Assembly: GCA_029747585.1 (NCBI GenBank)
Contig: JAPEVF010000023.1
Coordinates: forward strand, 62,001-126,000
Source: Pleurotus djamor
Lineage: Eukaryota > Basidiomycota > Agaricomycetes > Agaricales > Pleurotaceae
Direction of reading: 5' to 3'
DNA: 64,000 nucleotides
Below the pieces are notes generated by a model. The model ran no database searches. It was not told the DNA's origin and worked only from the letters and a program-made list of their open reading frames with translations. The position numbers were made by a program, and so were the translations under genes. Position 1 is the stretch's first letter; the number at the start of each line of letters is the position of its first letter. Below, piece by piece: positions 1-10,530 of this stretch.

Positions 1-235
1 TTGCAACGGTGTGGGTCGACGGCAAGGTCTAGGGGGAAGAAGCAAAGGGGATACAAAGTTGCCACGGCCGCGGCCAGGCCAATCATGACATAAAGGCAGC
101 CAGGCGGTCCTCTGCAAACCGAACTCATCGTGTTGGGCAAGGGCGCTTAACGCTTGGCCGTGGGAACGCTGTCCAGGACGGTCAGCACCCTGTCATCCTG
201 CTCGAACCGCATAGCATATCTCTCGCGCGTCTTCC
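1..235. other. Upstream region of the gamma-adaptin gene
   Basis: No open frame here resembles a protein. The stretch holds the proximal promoter and 5' UTR of the gene that starts at 236. I see no clear TATA box, as is common for housekeeping genes. The preceding gene lies outside the window. Confidence 0.5.
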
Positions 236-3200
236 ATGGTCTACCATAATCTCAAGGGTACGCTTGCTTGCACTTTCTGATGGATTTGATGATCGATCCT
301 TCTTGTAGCCCTTATCAAGGGTATCCGTGCATGCAAGGTCAGCCAATCCAGGTCATTCGTCCAGCAAACAGCCTAGCTTATTCGTGCGCAGACCGTGGCG
401 GACGAGCGTGCCCTCATACAGCAGGAATCTGCGGCAATCCGTGCCTCATTTCGTGAAGAAGACTCTTTCGCTCGTCACAATAATGTCGCGAAGTTACTCT
501 ACATACATATGCTCGGTTCGCCTGCCCATTTCGGTCAAATAGAATGCTTGAAACTTGTCGCTAGCCCACGCTTCTCGGACAAACGGCTTGGCTACCTAGG
601 GATTATGCTGCTTCTCGACGAAAATCAAGAAACATTGATGTTGGTCACAAACTCGCTCAAGAAGTCAGTGCATAGTATCCTACGTCTCAAGTGCTTGCTG
701 ACAATCGCAGTGATATGAATCATTCCAACATGTATGCCGTTGGCTTGGCTCTGTGCACTTTCGCCAACATTGCGTCTGAGGAGATGTCGCGGGATCTGGT
801 CAATGAAATTGAGAAGCTGTTGGGATCTAGCAATGCATATATCCGCAAGAAGGTACGCGTCAACCAACCTCGCATGTTGATCTTATCCCATATGTAATAC
901 TCCAGTCAGCGCTGTGCGCTCTTCGTGTCGTCAAGAAGGTCCCAGAACTGACTGATCATTTCATTGAGAAAGCGAAGAACCTATTGACGGATCGCAATCA
1001 CGGTGTCCTTCTCACAGCCATAACTCTCGTTACCGAGATGTGCCAAATTTCCCCGTCCGTTTTGGATGCCTTTCGAAACGTCAGTCCCATAGCGTGCGCT
1101 TTCTTTGCATTCGTGCCAATGTGGCTAATCAATGTATGTATGATAACCCAGGCTGTTCCCCTCCTCGTTCGCAACCTAAAATCGCTGGTAACGACAGGAT
1201 ACAGTCCAGAGCACGATGTCTCGGGTATCACAGATCCCTTCTTACAGGTCAAGGTTCTACGATTATTGCGGATGCTGGGTAGAGGGGACGAGCGGGCCAG
1301 TGAGACTATGAATGACATTCTTGCTCAAGTCAGTTGTCTAGCCTCATTGTGCAGTACTGTGCCAACAGATCTTTTTCTTTTAGGTGGCTACAAATACGGA
1401 CTCCACCAAGAATGTCGGAAATTCTATCCTCTACGAGACCGTCTTGACCGTCCTGGAAATTGAAGCCGATACAGGTTTACGGGTTATGGCCATCAACATC
1501 CTTGGAAAGTTCCTTAGTAATCGAGACAACAACATTCGGTGCGTTGATCAGACCCTCTAATCCATGGCTCCGCTAACTGGGTCCAGTTATGTTGCTCTCA
1601 ACACGCTGAACAAAGTCGTTTCAATGGATACTAACGCCGTGCAACGACATCGGAACATAATTCTAGATTGTCTACGTGACGGAGACATATCTATACGTCG
1701 GCGAGCTTTGGAGCTATCATACGCTCTCATAAATGAACAGAACGTCCGCGTCCTGATCCGTGAACTACTTGCTTTCCTTGAGGTTGCAGACGACGAATTC
1801 AAATTGGGCATGACTACTCAAATTTCCTTGGCAGCTGAAAAGTTCGCACCAAATAAGAGGTGGCACATTGATACTGTCCTTCGAGTTCTTAAGCTTGTTA
1901 GTTATTTATCATTAAACTGTGGTTTTCTATCTCATGGATTTGTGGTAGGCCGGCAACTTTGTTCGCGAAGAAATTCTCTCCGCGTTCATACGCTTGGTTG
2001 CCCACACCCCCGAACTCCAAGCCTACACTGCGTCAAAACTTTTCACTGCTCTCCAGTCGGATATCTCACAGGAGTCACTGACATTGGCTGCTGCGTGGGT
2101 TGTTGGTGAATACAGTGAAATCCTGATAGAAGGTGGCCTAGTCGACGAAGATCAAGCCAAGCCGGTAAGTTGTCGACATGACATCCCGACATTTTGCTGA
2201 TAGGCATGTCCTCAGATTACAGACAAAGAGATCATCGATCTTCTGTTGTCAACTCTGGATTCACCATACTCCAACTACTTGATACGCCAATTCGTTCTTG
2301 CTGCGATTACGAAGATAGCGTCACGGCACGCCACCTCTCAAGTTCAGCAAGATCGAATCGCGGAGGTGTTGGCGAAGTATACCACCAGCCCGGAGCTAGA
2401 ACTTCAGCAGCGAGCTGTCGAATTTGCGAGCCTATTCCAGCTTGGTCCGACGCGAGAAGGTGTGCTCGAAAGAATGCCGCCACCAGAATTGAAAGCAACT
2501 GTTATGGGCGTTGGTGAGTTAGCTTTTAGTTCACCTGCTCGAACCCGGGTCTGATTGTGGTATGCAGTTAGCGAGAACAAGCCTGTTGGTTCGACGAAGG
2601 TTGGGAAGGATGTTCGTAACTCCCCCTTGAAACTAATGATTCCTTGCTAAACCGGTCCTATAGGTTGATCTTCTGGGCGATGACACCCTCATGGCGGGGA
2701 CTCCATCTAATGCCCAAGCTGCCCCTGCCCAGAACAATCAAGATCTCCTCGCTGAAATATTTGGGTCTTCGTCAACATCTTCATCAACTCCCACGTCCGC
2801 TCCCGCACCTGCTGCTTCACAAAAGAGCAGTGTCGATGACATCCTCGGTTTGTTTGGTTCAACGCCCGCAGGTCCGGCCCCAGTACCAGCTGCAGCCCCT
2901 CCGACATTCTCACAAACACCACCAGCCTCCCAATTCCTCGTCAGTACCCCTCAGGTCCCACCAGCAGCCCCCCCTTCACAACCTCCAGCGGCACGACTCA
3001 CAGCGTACACTGCATACGATAAGAATAACATGAAAATAACGTTAACCCCACAAACCTCGCCTTCAAAGCCTGGTGTTGTAATGATACTGGCGAAGTTCCA
3101 AATTGATGGCCCCAACCCAGCGACGGGAATGAATTTCCAAGCTGCTGTACCCAAAGTTAGTGAACGTTCGTCCTCCAGTGTAGCAGCTATTGACTTACTT

Positions 3201-3461
3201 TGTGAAGTCACAACAACTCCAAATGTTACCTATGTCAAATACCACGGTCAATCCTGGCTCAATAGAAACACAGCAAATGCGTGTTGTAGCGAAACCTGGG
3301 GTATGTACCATGTCTCCATTTTCAGCCCTGATACTGATGGAAGCGTCGTTCAGAGCCCCGTGAGGCTACGTCTTCGCATTGGGTTTTCGATTGGTGGACA
3401 GGCCATTCAAGATCAAGTAGATTTCTCTGGGTTTCCCCCAGACCTAACCAACTCTGCATAG
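236..3461 (+). CDS. apl4: AP-1 clathrin adaptor, gamma-adaptin large subunit
   Basis: Large subunit of the AP-1 complex, which recruits clathrin at the trans-Golgi network and endosomes for protein sorting. The start at 236 gives MVYHNLK, matching the family N-terminus; an intron (donor at 258) splits the next Ala codon, and exon 3 begins [13 protein letters not shown] join 14 exons. The armadillo-like trunk runs through motifs such as [14 protein letters not shown] and [20 protein letters not shown] Pro/Ala/Ser-rich hinge follows from about 2700, then a C-terminal ear ending [20 protein letters not shown]. In the ear, introns 3156-3207 and 3301-3353 must be removed to recover the conserved frame, although a frame also runs open through both. 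SF3B1 starts 137 bases downstream on the same strand. Identity is firm; individual splice sites were inferred by eye. Confidence 0.95.
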
Positions 3462-3598
3462 TTACTTCTTCTCTTGTAATATCACTGTTTCGGTGCTCAC
3501 TCGGCTTTGTTTGTTCTGGTTGATGTAGCCAAATACCCGTGGGATCCATTGGGATTCCAGTTAGTCAGACCAGCTTCAGACTCATTCCTTGTACCAGT

Positions 3599-6500
3599 AT
3601 GTCTTCTCCCAAGTCTCCTCGTCTCTTAGACTCCTTCACGGCACCAAAGGATGTTTTGCAAGAGTTTGCCGATCTTGCGGAGGAAGAAAATGTCGACCCG
3701 TTCGCCGAGACAGCCTCGAAGCGCCAAATTGCTTCAAGGCAGTCTGACTACCATAACAGACGATTCAACCGGGTTGCTGTTGACAGCGCCGACGCTTTTG
3801 CTCAGAATGCTGAGGGGGAGGATGTAGAAGGAGGGTATAAAGATGCTATGAGGCTGGCGAGGTTGGAGCAAGAGGAAGCGAGGGTTAAAAGAGCAATTGA
3901 GGAGAAAGAAAGCAGGGAACGGGAGGAAGGGAAGATGAAGATGGACTTGGACGTTACGCCTCCTGCAGCAGAGCTTGATGCCGTCGAACGGGAGCTGGAA
4001 GCCGCCAAGGAAGTGGCTTTGTCGAAGGAGGGAGCCAGCACGAAGCGCAAGAGACGTTGGGATGTGTCAGAGCCAGCCGATGAAAATGTGGACCCCAACA
4101 AGCAGGATACTGGAGAATGGTCTAAGGAGGCTCTCGAAGCATCAGCACCCAAGAAACGTCGGTCACGCTGGGATGCGACTCCTGCCGATATCAATACTGG
4201 AGAAACGCCAAAACGCTCGCGTTGGGACCAGACGTCGACGCCAAGCGGCGAGGCTCCAATGCAGCAGATCATCATGAATGCACCGAGCTTTATGCAGGAC
4301 GACAAACACAATCGCTATCTCTCAGACGAAGAACTCGACGCGGTCTTGCCTGCCACTGGTTATGCTATTGTCACTCCGCCTCCAGGTTACGCGCCTATGG
4401 TCGCCCCCAGGAAGTTTCTGCCAACTACAATCACGGATGTCGGTGGCTTCCAGATACAAGAGAGCTCCGATGCTGCCGCCGTGGCCGCTGCTGCTGGACT
4501 TGCTCCCGAGTTGCCGACTGAGATTCCTGGAGTAGGCAATCTCGCCTTCTTCAAACCCGAGGACGCGGAATACTTCTCCAAGATTCTCAAAGAGGAAGAC
4601 GAGACGGAACTCAGTGTGGAAGAGATGAAGGAGCGCAAAATCATGAGACTGCTACTCAAGATCAAGAACGGGACACCACCTGTCAGGAAAACGGCCCTAC
4701 GACAAATTACAGACAAAGCCAGGGAATTCGGTGCAGGACCGCTCTTTGACAAAATTCTCCCCCTCCTCATGGAACGCACATTGGAAGACCAAGAACGCCA
4801 CTTGCTCGTGAAGGTCATTGATCGTGTCCTCTACAAGCTTGATGACTTGGTTCGTCCTTACGTCCATAAAATTCTCGTCGTTATCGAACCCCTCCTCATC
4901 GATGAAGATTACTATGCCCGTGTTGAGGGTCGAGAAATCATCTCAAATTTGTCGAAGGCTGCTGGTCTTGCACACATGATCTCCACAATGCGACCAGATA
5001 TCGACCACGCCGACGAGTACGTTCGCAACACCACCGCTCGAGCCTTCTCCGTTGTGGCATCTGCACTTGGTATTCCATCACTTCTTCCTTTCCTCAAAGC
5101 CGTTTGTCGGTCTAAAAAATCCTGGCAGGCCCGTCATACTGGTATTCGGATTGTCCAGCAAATTGCCATTATGATGGGATGCGCCGTGCTTCCGCATCTA
5201 CGGAACTTGGTGGATTGCGTCGCCCATGGACTGTCTGACGAACAGCAGAAGGTCAGGACCATGACTGCTTTAGGTTTGGCTGCTCTTGCCGAAGCTGCTG
5301 CACCGTACGGTATCGAATCCTTCGATAACGTCCTAAAGCCCTTGTGGCTTGGTATCCGCCTGCACCGAGGAAAGGGTTTAGCCGCCTTCTTGAAGGCAAT
5401 CGGCTTCATTATCCCTCTGATGGACCCCGAATACGCATCTTACTACACCAAAGAAGTCACAGTCATCCTGATCCGTGAATTCCAGACGTCCGACGAAGAG
5501 ATGAAGAAGATTGTCCTTAAAGTCGTCAAACAATGTGCTAGCACAGAAGGTGTCACCGCACAATACATCAAGCAGGATATCCTTCCTGACTTCTTCAAGG
5601 CCTTCTGGGTGCGCCGGATGGCTCTTGATCGACGAAACTACAAGCAAGTTGTGGAGACAACTGTGGAGCTAGCCCAGAAAGCTGGTGTATCCGAGATCGT
5701 CGGTCGCATTGTCAATGACTTGAAGGACGAAGCGGAACCCTACCGCAAGATGGTCATGGAGACGATTACCAAGGTTGTCGCTGCCCTCGGTGCCTCGGAT
5801 ATCGACGAGCGACTGGAGGTCCGGTTGGTGGATGGAATTATCTATTCGTTCCAGGAACAGACTACGGAAGACCAGGTCATGTTGGACGGCTTTGGTACCG
5901 TCGTCAATGCTCTCGGCATTCGCGTTAAACCATATCTTACTCAAATCGTCTCTACCATCCTCTGGCGTCTCAACAACAAGAGTGCGAAGGTTCGTCAGCA
6001 AGCTGCAGACCTGACCACTCGCCTTGCCATCGTCATCAAGCAATGTGGAGAGGACTCGCTTCTCAGTAAATTGGGCCTTGTCCTATTTGAACAGCTGGGA
6101 GAAGAGTACCCAGATACCCTCGGAAGTATTATCGCCGCCGAAGGTGCCATTGCCAACGTTGTCGGTATGACGCAAATGAACCCTCCTGTAAAGGATCTCT
6201 GTAAGTTTCCACTCCACAGTTCACATACACAGTATTAATATCGTTATCAGTGCCCCGCATGACCCCGATTCTTCGCAATCGACATGAGAAGGTGCAAGAA
6301 GCCTCCATCAACCTCATCGGGCGTATCGCGGATCGTGGCGCAGAGTTCGTTCCCGCGCGCGAGTGGATGCGCATCTGTTTCGAACTGCTTGATCTATTGA
6401 AAGCTCACAAGAAAGGCATTCGACGTGCGGCTGTGAACTCCTTCGGTTACATTGCCAAATCCTTGGGTCCGCAAGATGTACTGTCGGTGCTATTGACGAA

Positions 6501-7178
6501 TCTCCGTGTGCAAGAACGTCAAAGTCGTGTTTGTACTACGGTTGCAATTGGCATCGTTGCAGAGACTTGCGGTCGTGAGTATTCATTCTCATGATTGGTC
6601 GTTTATCCTTTGTTTACGCTTCCTCTACAGCTTTCACCTGTATACCTGCCATCCTTAACGAGTATCGTACGGCCGAACTAAACGTCAGAACCGGTTGCTT
6701 GAAGGCATTGTCGTTCGTCTTCGAATATGTTGGGCCGCAGTCCGCGTATTACTGTGACTCGGTTGTGACGATGCTAGAAGACGCCCTGACTGATCGGGAT
6801 TTGGTTCATCGCCAAACGGCGAGCACTATTGTCAAGCATCTCGCCCTTGGTGTAGCCGGTCTTGGATGCGAAGACTCCATGATGCATTTGATGAACCTTG
6901 TATGGCCGAACTGTTTCGAGACATCACCCCATGTCATCGGAGCTGTCATGGAAGCCATCGAAGCGATGCGAGTAACTCTCGGTCCTGGGATCCTTCTCAG
7001 CTACGTTTTGCAAGGCCTCTTCCACCCTGCTAGGAAGGTTCGAGAAGTGTATTGGCGCATATACAACGCGCTTTATCTGGGTGCTCAAGACGCTTTGGTA
7101 CCCGTCTATCCTGATCTTGGCGAGCTGAGCGAGGGTCAGAATGTCTATGACAGACATCCCCTCCAGATGTTTATATAA
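3599..7178 (+). CDS. SF3B1: Splicing factor 3B subunit 1 (SF3b155/Hsh155/Prp10)
   Basis: HEAT-repeat scaffold of the U2 snRNP SF3b complex that clamps the branch-point helix. ATG 3599 is the first in-frame ATG; the frame upstream opens only with GTG. Exons 3599-6200, 6251-6574 and 6631-7178 give 1157 residues. The N-terminal third is charged and carries three RWD motifs in basic context ([28 protein letters not shown]), the ligand motifs read by UHM proteins. The rest is a HEAT superhelix nearly collinear with human SF3B1. The hotspot-equivalent segments [17 protein letters not shown] and [14 protein letters not shown] are conserved, but the human K666 position (HTGIK) is arginine (HTGIR). 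The RNRHEKVQ segment, which corresponds to part of the pladienolide pocket, is present. The protein ends DRHPLQMFI. Confidence 0.96.
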
Positions 7179-7769
7179 TTATTGAGCTTCACATCGGTAG
7201 ACTAGTTTATGCTGTATTTTCCCTCTCCATTATTGTACTTTACCAAGCTCCCTGCGAAGTTGTTGGACGTATATTCTTGGGCGCGTATTTCTGGCCTTAT
7301 CCTTCATGAGACCTTCCTACTTTTAGTCAGAAGCACGCCGGGTGCTTCACCCGACACTTCTGGGTGAGATGTTTTGATCAGATATACTCGACGTGGCTTC
7401 TTTGGCGAATCAGCGTCCAAGGTATAACCCCACTACGAGAGTGAATTGAGGATAAACTTAACCGCAGTATCAGAACGGCGGACGGTGTTCGCATCCCGAC
7501 TCCACTCCTTCCTTGAAAGAATGAAGCCATTACACACCAGTTCGCTATGCGAGATAACAGAATTCAAGCCCTTTGAGGGATATCCCGTTCACAAGTATAA
7601 ATACAGGCCACATCGTCAAGGTCCCTCTCCAGCAGCATTGCTTGTTTTCACATTCAGGTGGGCTTCTTCACACCATCCTCGCAGAACGCAGTCCTTACTG
7701 ACGCTCATCCCCAGAGAATTCTGAGCGCCGTTGCTTTTAACCCAGCTTGAAAGAACATAACCTCGAGAA
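7179..7769. other. Intergenic region with 5' leader of the secreted repeat gene
   Basis: Holds the 3' end of the SF3B1 transcript and the promoter of the secreted repeat gene. A TATA box lies at 7596-7603. ORF-like stretches here are short and unrecognised. Confidence 0.5.
7596..7603 (+). promoter_or_regulatory. TATA box (TATAAATA) of the secreted repeat gene
   Basis: A perfect TATAAATA lies 174 bases before the split start codon at 7770. This implies a 5' leader of roughly 140 bases if transcription begins about 30 bases downstream. A strong TATA fits a highly or conditionally expressed secreted protein. Confidence 0.55.
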
Positions 7770-8218
7770 ATGTGGGCAGATCTTAGCTTTAATGTGGTAC
7801 ACTTTTCTAACCATGCACTTGGCACAGGAAATTCACCGTCATCTTTGTGGCCATCGCGCTTGTAGGCTTTACCGCGGCCCTCCCCAACCTGCACTCGGCT
7901 AGACAACTTGACGGCACCGTCAATGGAGCTACAGGAGCGGTCGGCGCCATTACTGGTACAGTCGGAAATACTGCCACTGGTGCAGTCGCTGGTGCAGGGG
8001 CTGCCGCCGGAGGCATCGCAGGCAGCGCTGAGACATCTGCCGGAGGTGCCGTGGATGGTGCCACTGGTGCAGTAGGCAGCGCGGAGACTGCTGCTGGAGG
8101 AATTGTAGATGGCGCTACTGGTACAGTTGGCAGCGCAGGAACTGCTGTGGGAGGAGTCGTGGGTGATGCCACTGGTGCAGTAGGCGGTGTGATTGGCACT
8201 GTAGATGGCCCGGCCTAA
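7770..8218 (+). CDS. Small secreted Gly/Ala/Val-rich tandem-repeat protein
   Basis: I do not recognise a named family. The main exon (7828-8218) opens KFTVIFVAIALVGFTAALP, a clear signal-peptide core, but has no ATG of its own. The best model uses AT at 7770-7771, an intron 7772-7827 (GTGGGC donor, CTAAC branch site, CACAG acceptor) and G at 7828, so the start codon is split and the protein begins MKFTV. It totals 130 residues. After the signal peptide comes a Gly/Ala/Val/Thr-rich body with three 18-residue repeats of the type GSAETAAGGIVDGATGTV. There are no cysteines in the body, so it is not a typical disulfide-rich effector or hydrophobin. It may be a cell-wall or surface structural protein, but that is inference. 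The stop is TAA at 8216. Confidence 0.7.
8021..8182 (+). repeat. Three tandem 54-bp coding repeats
   Basis: Units 8021-8074, 8075-8128 and 8129-8182 are each 54 bases (18 codons) and begin GGCAGCGC. Units 1 and 2 are closest; unit 3 has drifted (GSAGTAVGGVVGDATGAV). A more degenerate related segment precedes unit 1. Such arrays commonly vary in copy number between strains. Confidence 0.8.
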
Positions 8219-8486
8219 GTTCGTCCATATATGGATAATTAGTTACCACATTCGGATAGCCTGTGAAAGAAACTCATGATCTTGATCGCTGGGGGCGTGC
8301 CTTGCGGGGTTGACGTTGTGCTTGAACGGGCCCTTTCGCCCTTTCGTCAGGGCCTCTCGTGACTGTCATGCCTTGCAGTCCTTTCCCACTTTGTCTACCT
8401 CCCACACACAAACTAGCGGAACTACTTGCCGACCGCCACAATTCGTGTGTTCCACGAACCACTAAGCAATTTTCACCACCGCCAAC

Positions 8487-10146
8487 ATGAAAGTATCTCC
8501 ACATCTCCCCATCAAGTTTGTCCAGTCTTTGAAACTCATTGAATGTGCCGATGAATCCACAAGCTATGACCAAACATTTCATGTTATACGACTCGATATA
8601 CTGAATCCGTTCGACAAAGACTTTGATGCCAATACCCTTCTCGATAATCATCGGATGAGGGGAACAAGTACCTCGAACTATCGCTGTGCTTACTTGCACG
8701 ATGCGGTCTACAATGGCGATGTTATTTTGGCCTGCGAAATGATCCGCCTCGGCTCAAAGATTGATGTCCTTGATTCTAAAGGGCGCACTCCTCTGTTACT
8801 TGGGACGATTCGGTTGGCAAATTTAGCTCGAAGGGCTACCACAGATCGACCCCCCTCTCCTTCCAAAGGTCCATATCCTCGGATTTTGACCATCCTTCGC
8901 ATCCTCATCGAGCATCTTGCAGACGTCAGTTACATCTTCAACCGTCGGACTCCACTTCACTACGCCTGCGATGCTCGTGACTGGGAGCTTGTCGCATTAC
9001 TCATCAACCACGGTGCAAATCCATCGCTCCGTGGGACAGAACCCATCATCCCTTCGCTCAATACCACAGACACCCACCGTATCCAGACACTCCTCCAACA
9101 ACACCATCGCACCAAAGACAATACACCCCTCACGAGGCCCTGCCCTTGTTTTTCTGGACTGTCGTTGAATGAATGCCACGCGAAGCGCGAGCACGCGTAT
9201 CCTGGGCACCACGCCTGCCCATCGGGCCTCGGTTGTCAAGGCCTCAAGCCTTACATCAGTTGTTGCTCCCCACGAAGAATACAAGCACTCGAGTCTTGGG
9301 ACTCAGAAGCCCAACGTATCAAAACAACGGTTACCAAATCAATACATCCCGACCCAGAAGAAGAGATGGCTGATCACCCGATGCACGATATTCGGAAGAA
9401 GTTGACACGTTACTTTTCAGGAGGCCTACCTCTGGACGGTAGCGTGGTTGATATCATGCGNTTTTTTCGCATGCGACAACAAGACTTGCCCCGAGGGTCT
9501 CAGTGAACGTGCAAGTTGGACCTACAACACGCTGGCCGATCATTGCTCCCGAGCTCTCGCAGAAAATGTGGTAGACCCCGCGTTCAGGTATGCACTGAAG
9601 CGGGCAACATTTATCCCATGGTGAGTTGATGTCATTACGGTTTGGTTAGGCCGAAGGCGTAACTGTCACTATTTATTAGGCCCGTAGGTCGTCAACGCCC
9701 GAAAGCGTTTTGTCGCGAGAGACAGGAGCGATGGAACGTGCTCGTCGATCGTTACATCGACAAAAAGCTCGATACACGTCCTCGTGAAGAGATCGAGCGT
9801 TCTGCAAAACTCAGCAAGTATTTAGGCGCTTACATTCAGTCTTGTCATTCGTCGAATTGTCAACAGTCCTGCCTCAGGGACGAAGAAGGGAAGGCACTGA
9901 TGAGGTGCACTCGGTGTAAAATTGCACGTTCTGGCCCAATCTCAACCAATTGCTGATCTAACTGACCTTTTGACCTGTTAGGTGACGTACTGCTCCGAGG
10001 AGTGTCAGCAGTCGGATTGGACGAAGCATAAACGAATATGTGATAAACCCGGTCAAAGGAGACAGGCATTGCAATCGCAAGTCCTTCTCGATGAATATTG
10101 TTGGAAAGCATTGGTAACAGAACTTGGAGATAAACTCGATACATAA
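8487..10146 (+). CDS. Ankyrin-repeat protein with C-terminal MYND zinc finger
   Basis: Probable protein-interaction factor; its partner is unknown. The N-terminal half has ankyrin-like units, for example LHDAVYNGDVILACEMIRLG, DSKGRTPLLLGTIRLA and RTPLHYACDARDWELVALLINHGANPS (about residues 72-180). A Cys/His-rich segment follows, then a MYND finger (RCTRCK, TYCSEECQQSDWTKHKRIC) near the C-terminus. Exons are 8487-9620, 9680-9923 and 9982-10146. The N at 9461 must be skipped: reading on without it gives coding sequence to the next donor, whereas counting it gives a stop. The last intron needs a GC donor (GCACGT at 9924), because the nearby GT at 9928 destroys the MYND frame. With these choices the length is exactly 513 codons plus stop. 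This type is expanded in Agaricomycetes. Confidence 0.8.
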
Positions 10147-10530
10147 CTTTCGGTGAATAGAACAAAGGTCTATTCATCCACATGCATGATAATAATACTC
10201 GTACACGAAAGCGATAGCGGGTTTGTATGTACAATGAAAAGCACAGCAGATGATAATGTCTCGATAAATCTCATGCCCTAAATAATAAAATGGGGTAGAA
10301 AAAAGAACAGGGAATATCGCCGGCGGTAGTGGTTCCTCAAAGCCTAGGAGGAAAAAGGATGGGATGTATGCAAGGTCATGAAGTCGTGAATGAAAGACCA
10401 TTAAGGTGTCGCAGAGGGAAGAGTGTGGGAGACGGGGCAACCTGATAATAAAAAACAACACATAGGGAAAGGAAATCGTGAATCGTGGAAGTAAAATGTC
10501 GTAAGGGGGCCAGTACCAGACGCAGCGTAG
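10147..10530. other. Convergent 3' regions of the MYND and forkhead genes
   Basis: A 384-base tail-to-tail spacer, AT-richer than the flanking genes. It should hold the 3' UTRs and poly(A) sites of both genes. A possible AATAAT/AATAAA-like signal, AATAATAAAA, lies near 10280. No coding sequence is recognised. Confidence 0.5.

Noticed and set aside
2540..2560. tRNA-like T-arm sequence (CGAACCCGGG)
   Set aside because: Lies in an intron of gamma-adaptin and no matching acceptor, D or anticodon arms surround it.
7792..7827. ATG at 7792 as the start of the secreted repeat protein
   Set aside because: It would need a 31-base intron, below the usual fungal minimum. The split ATG with a 56-base intron is more plausible.
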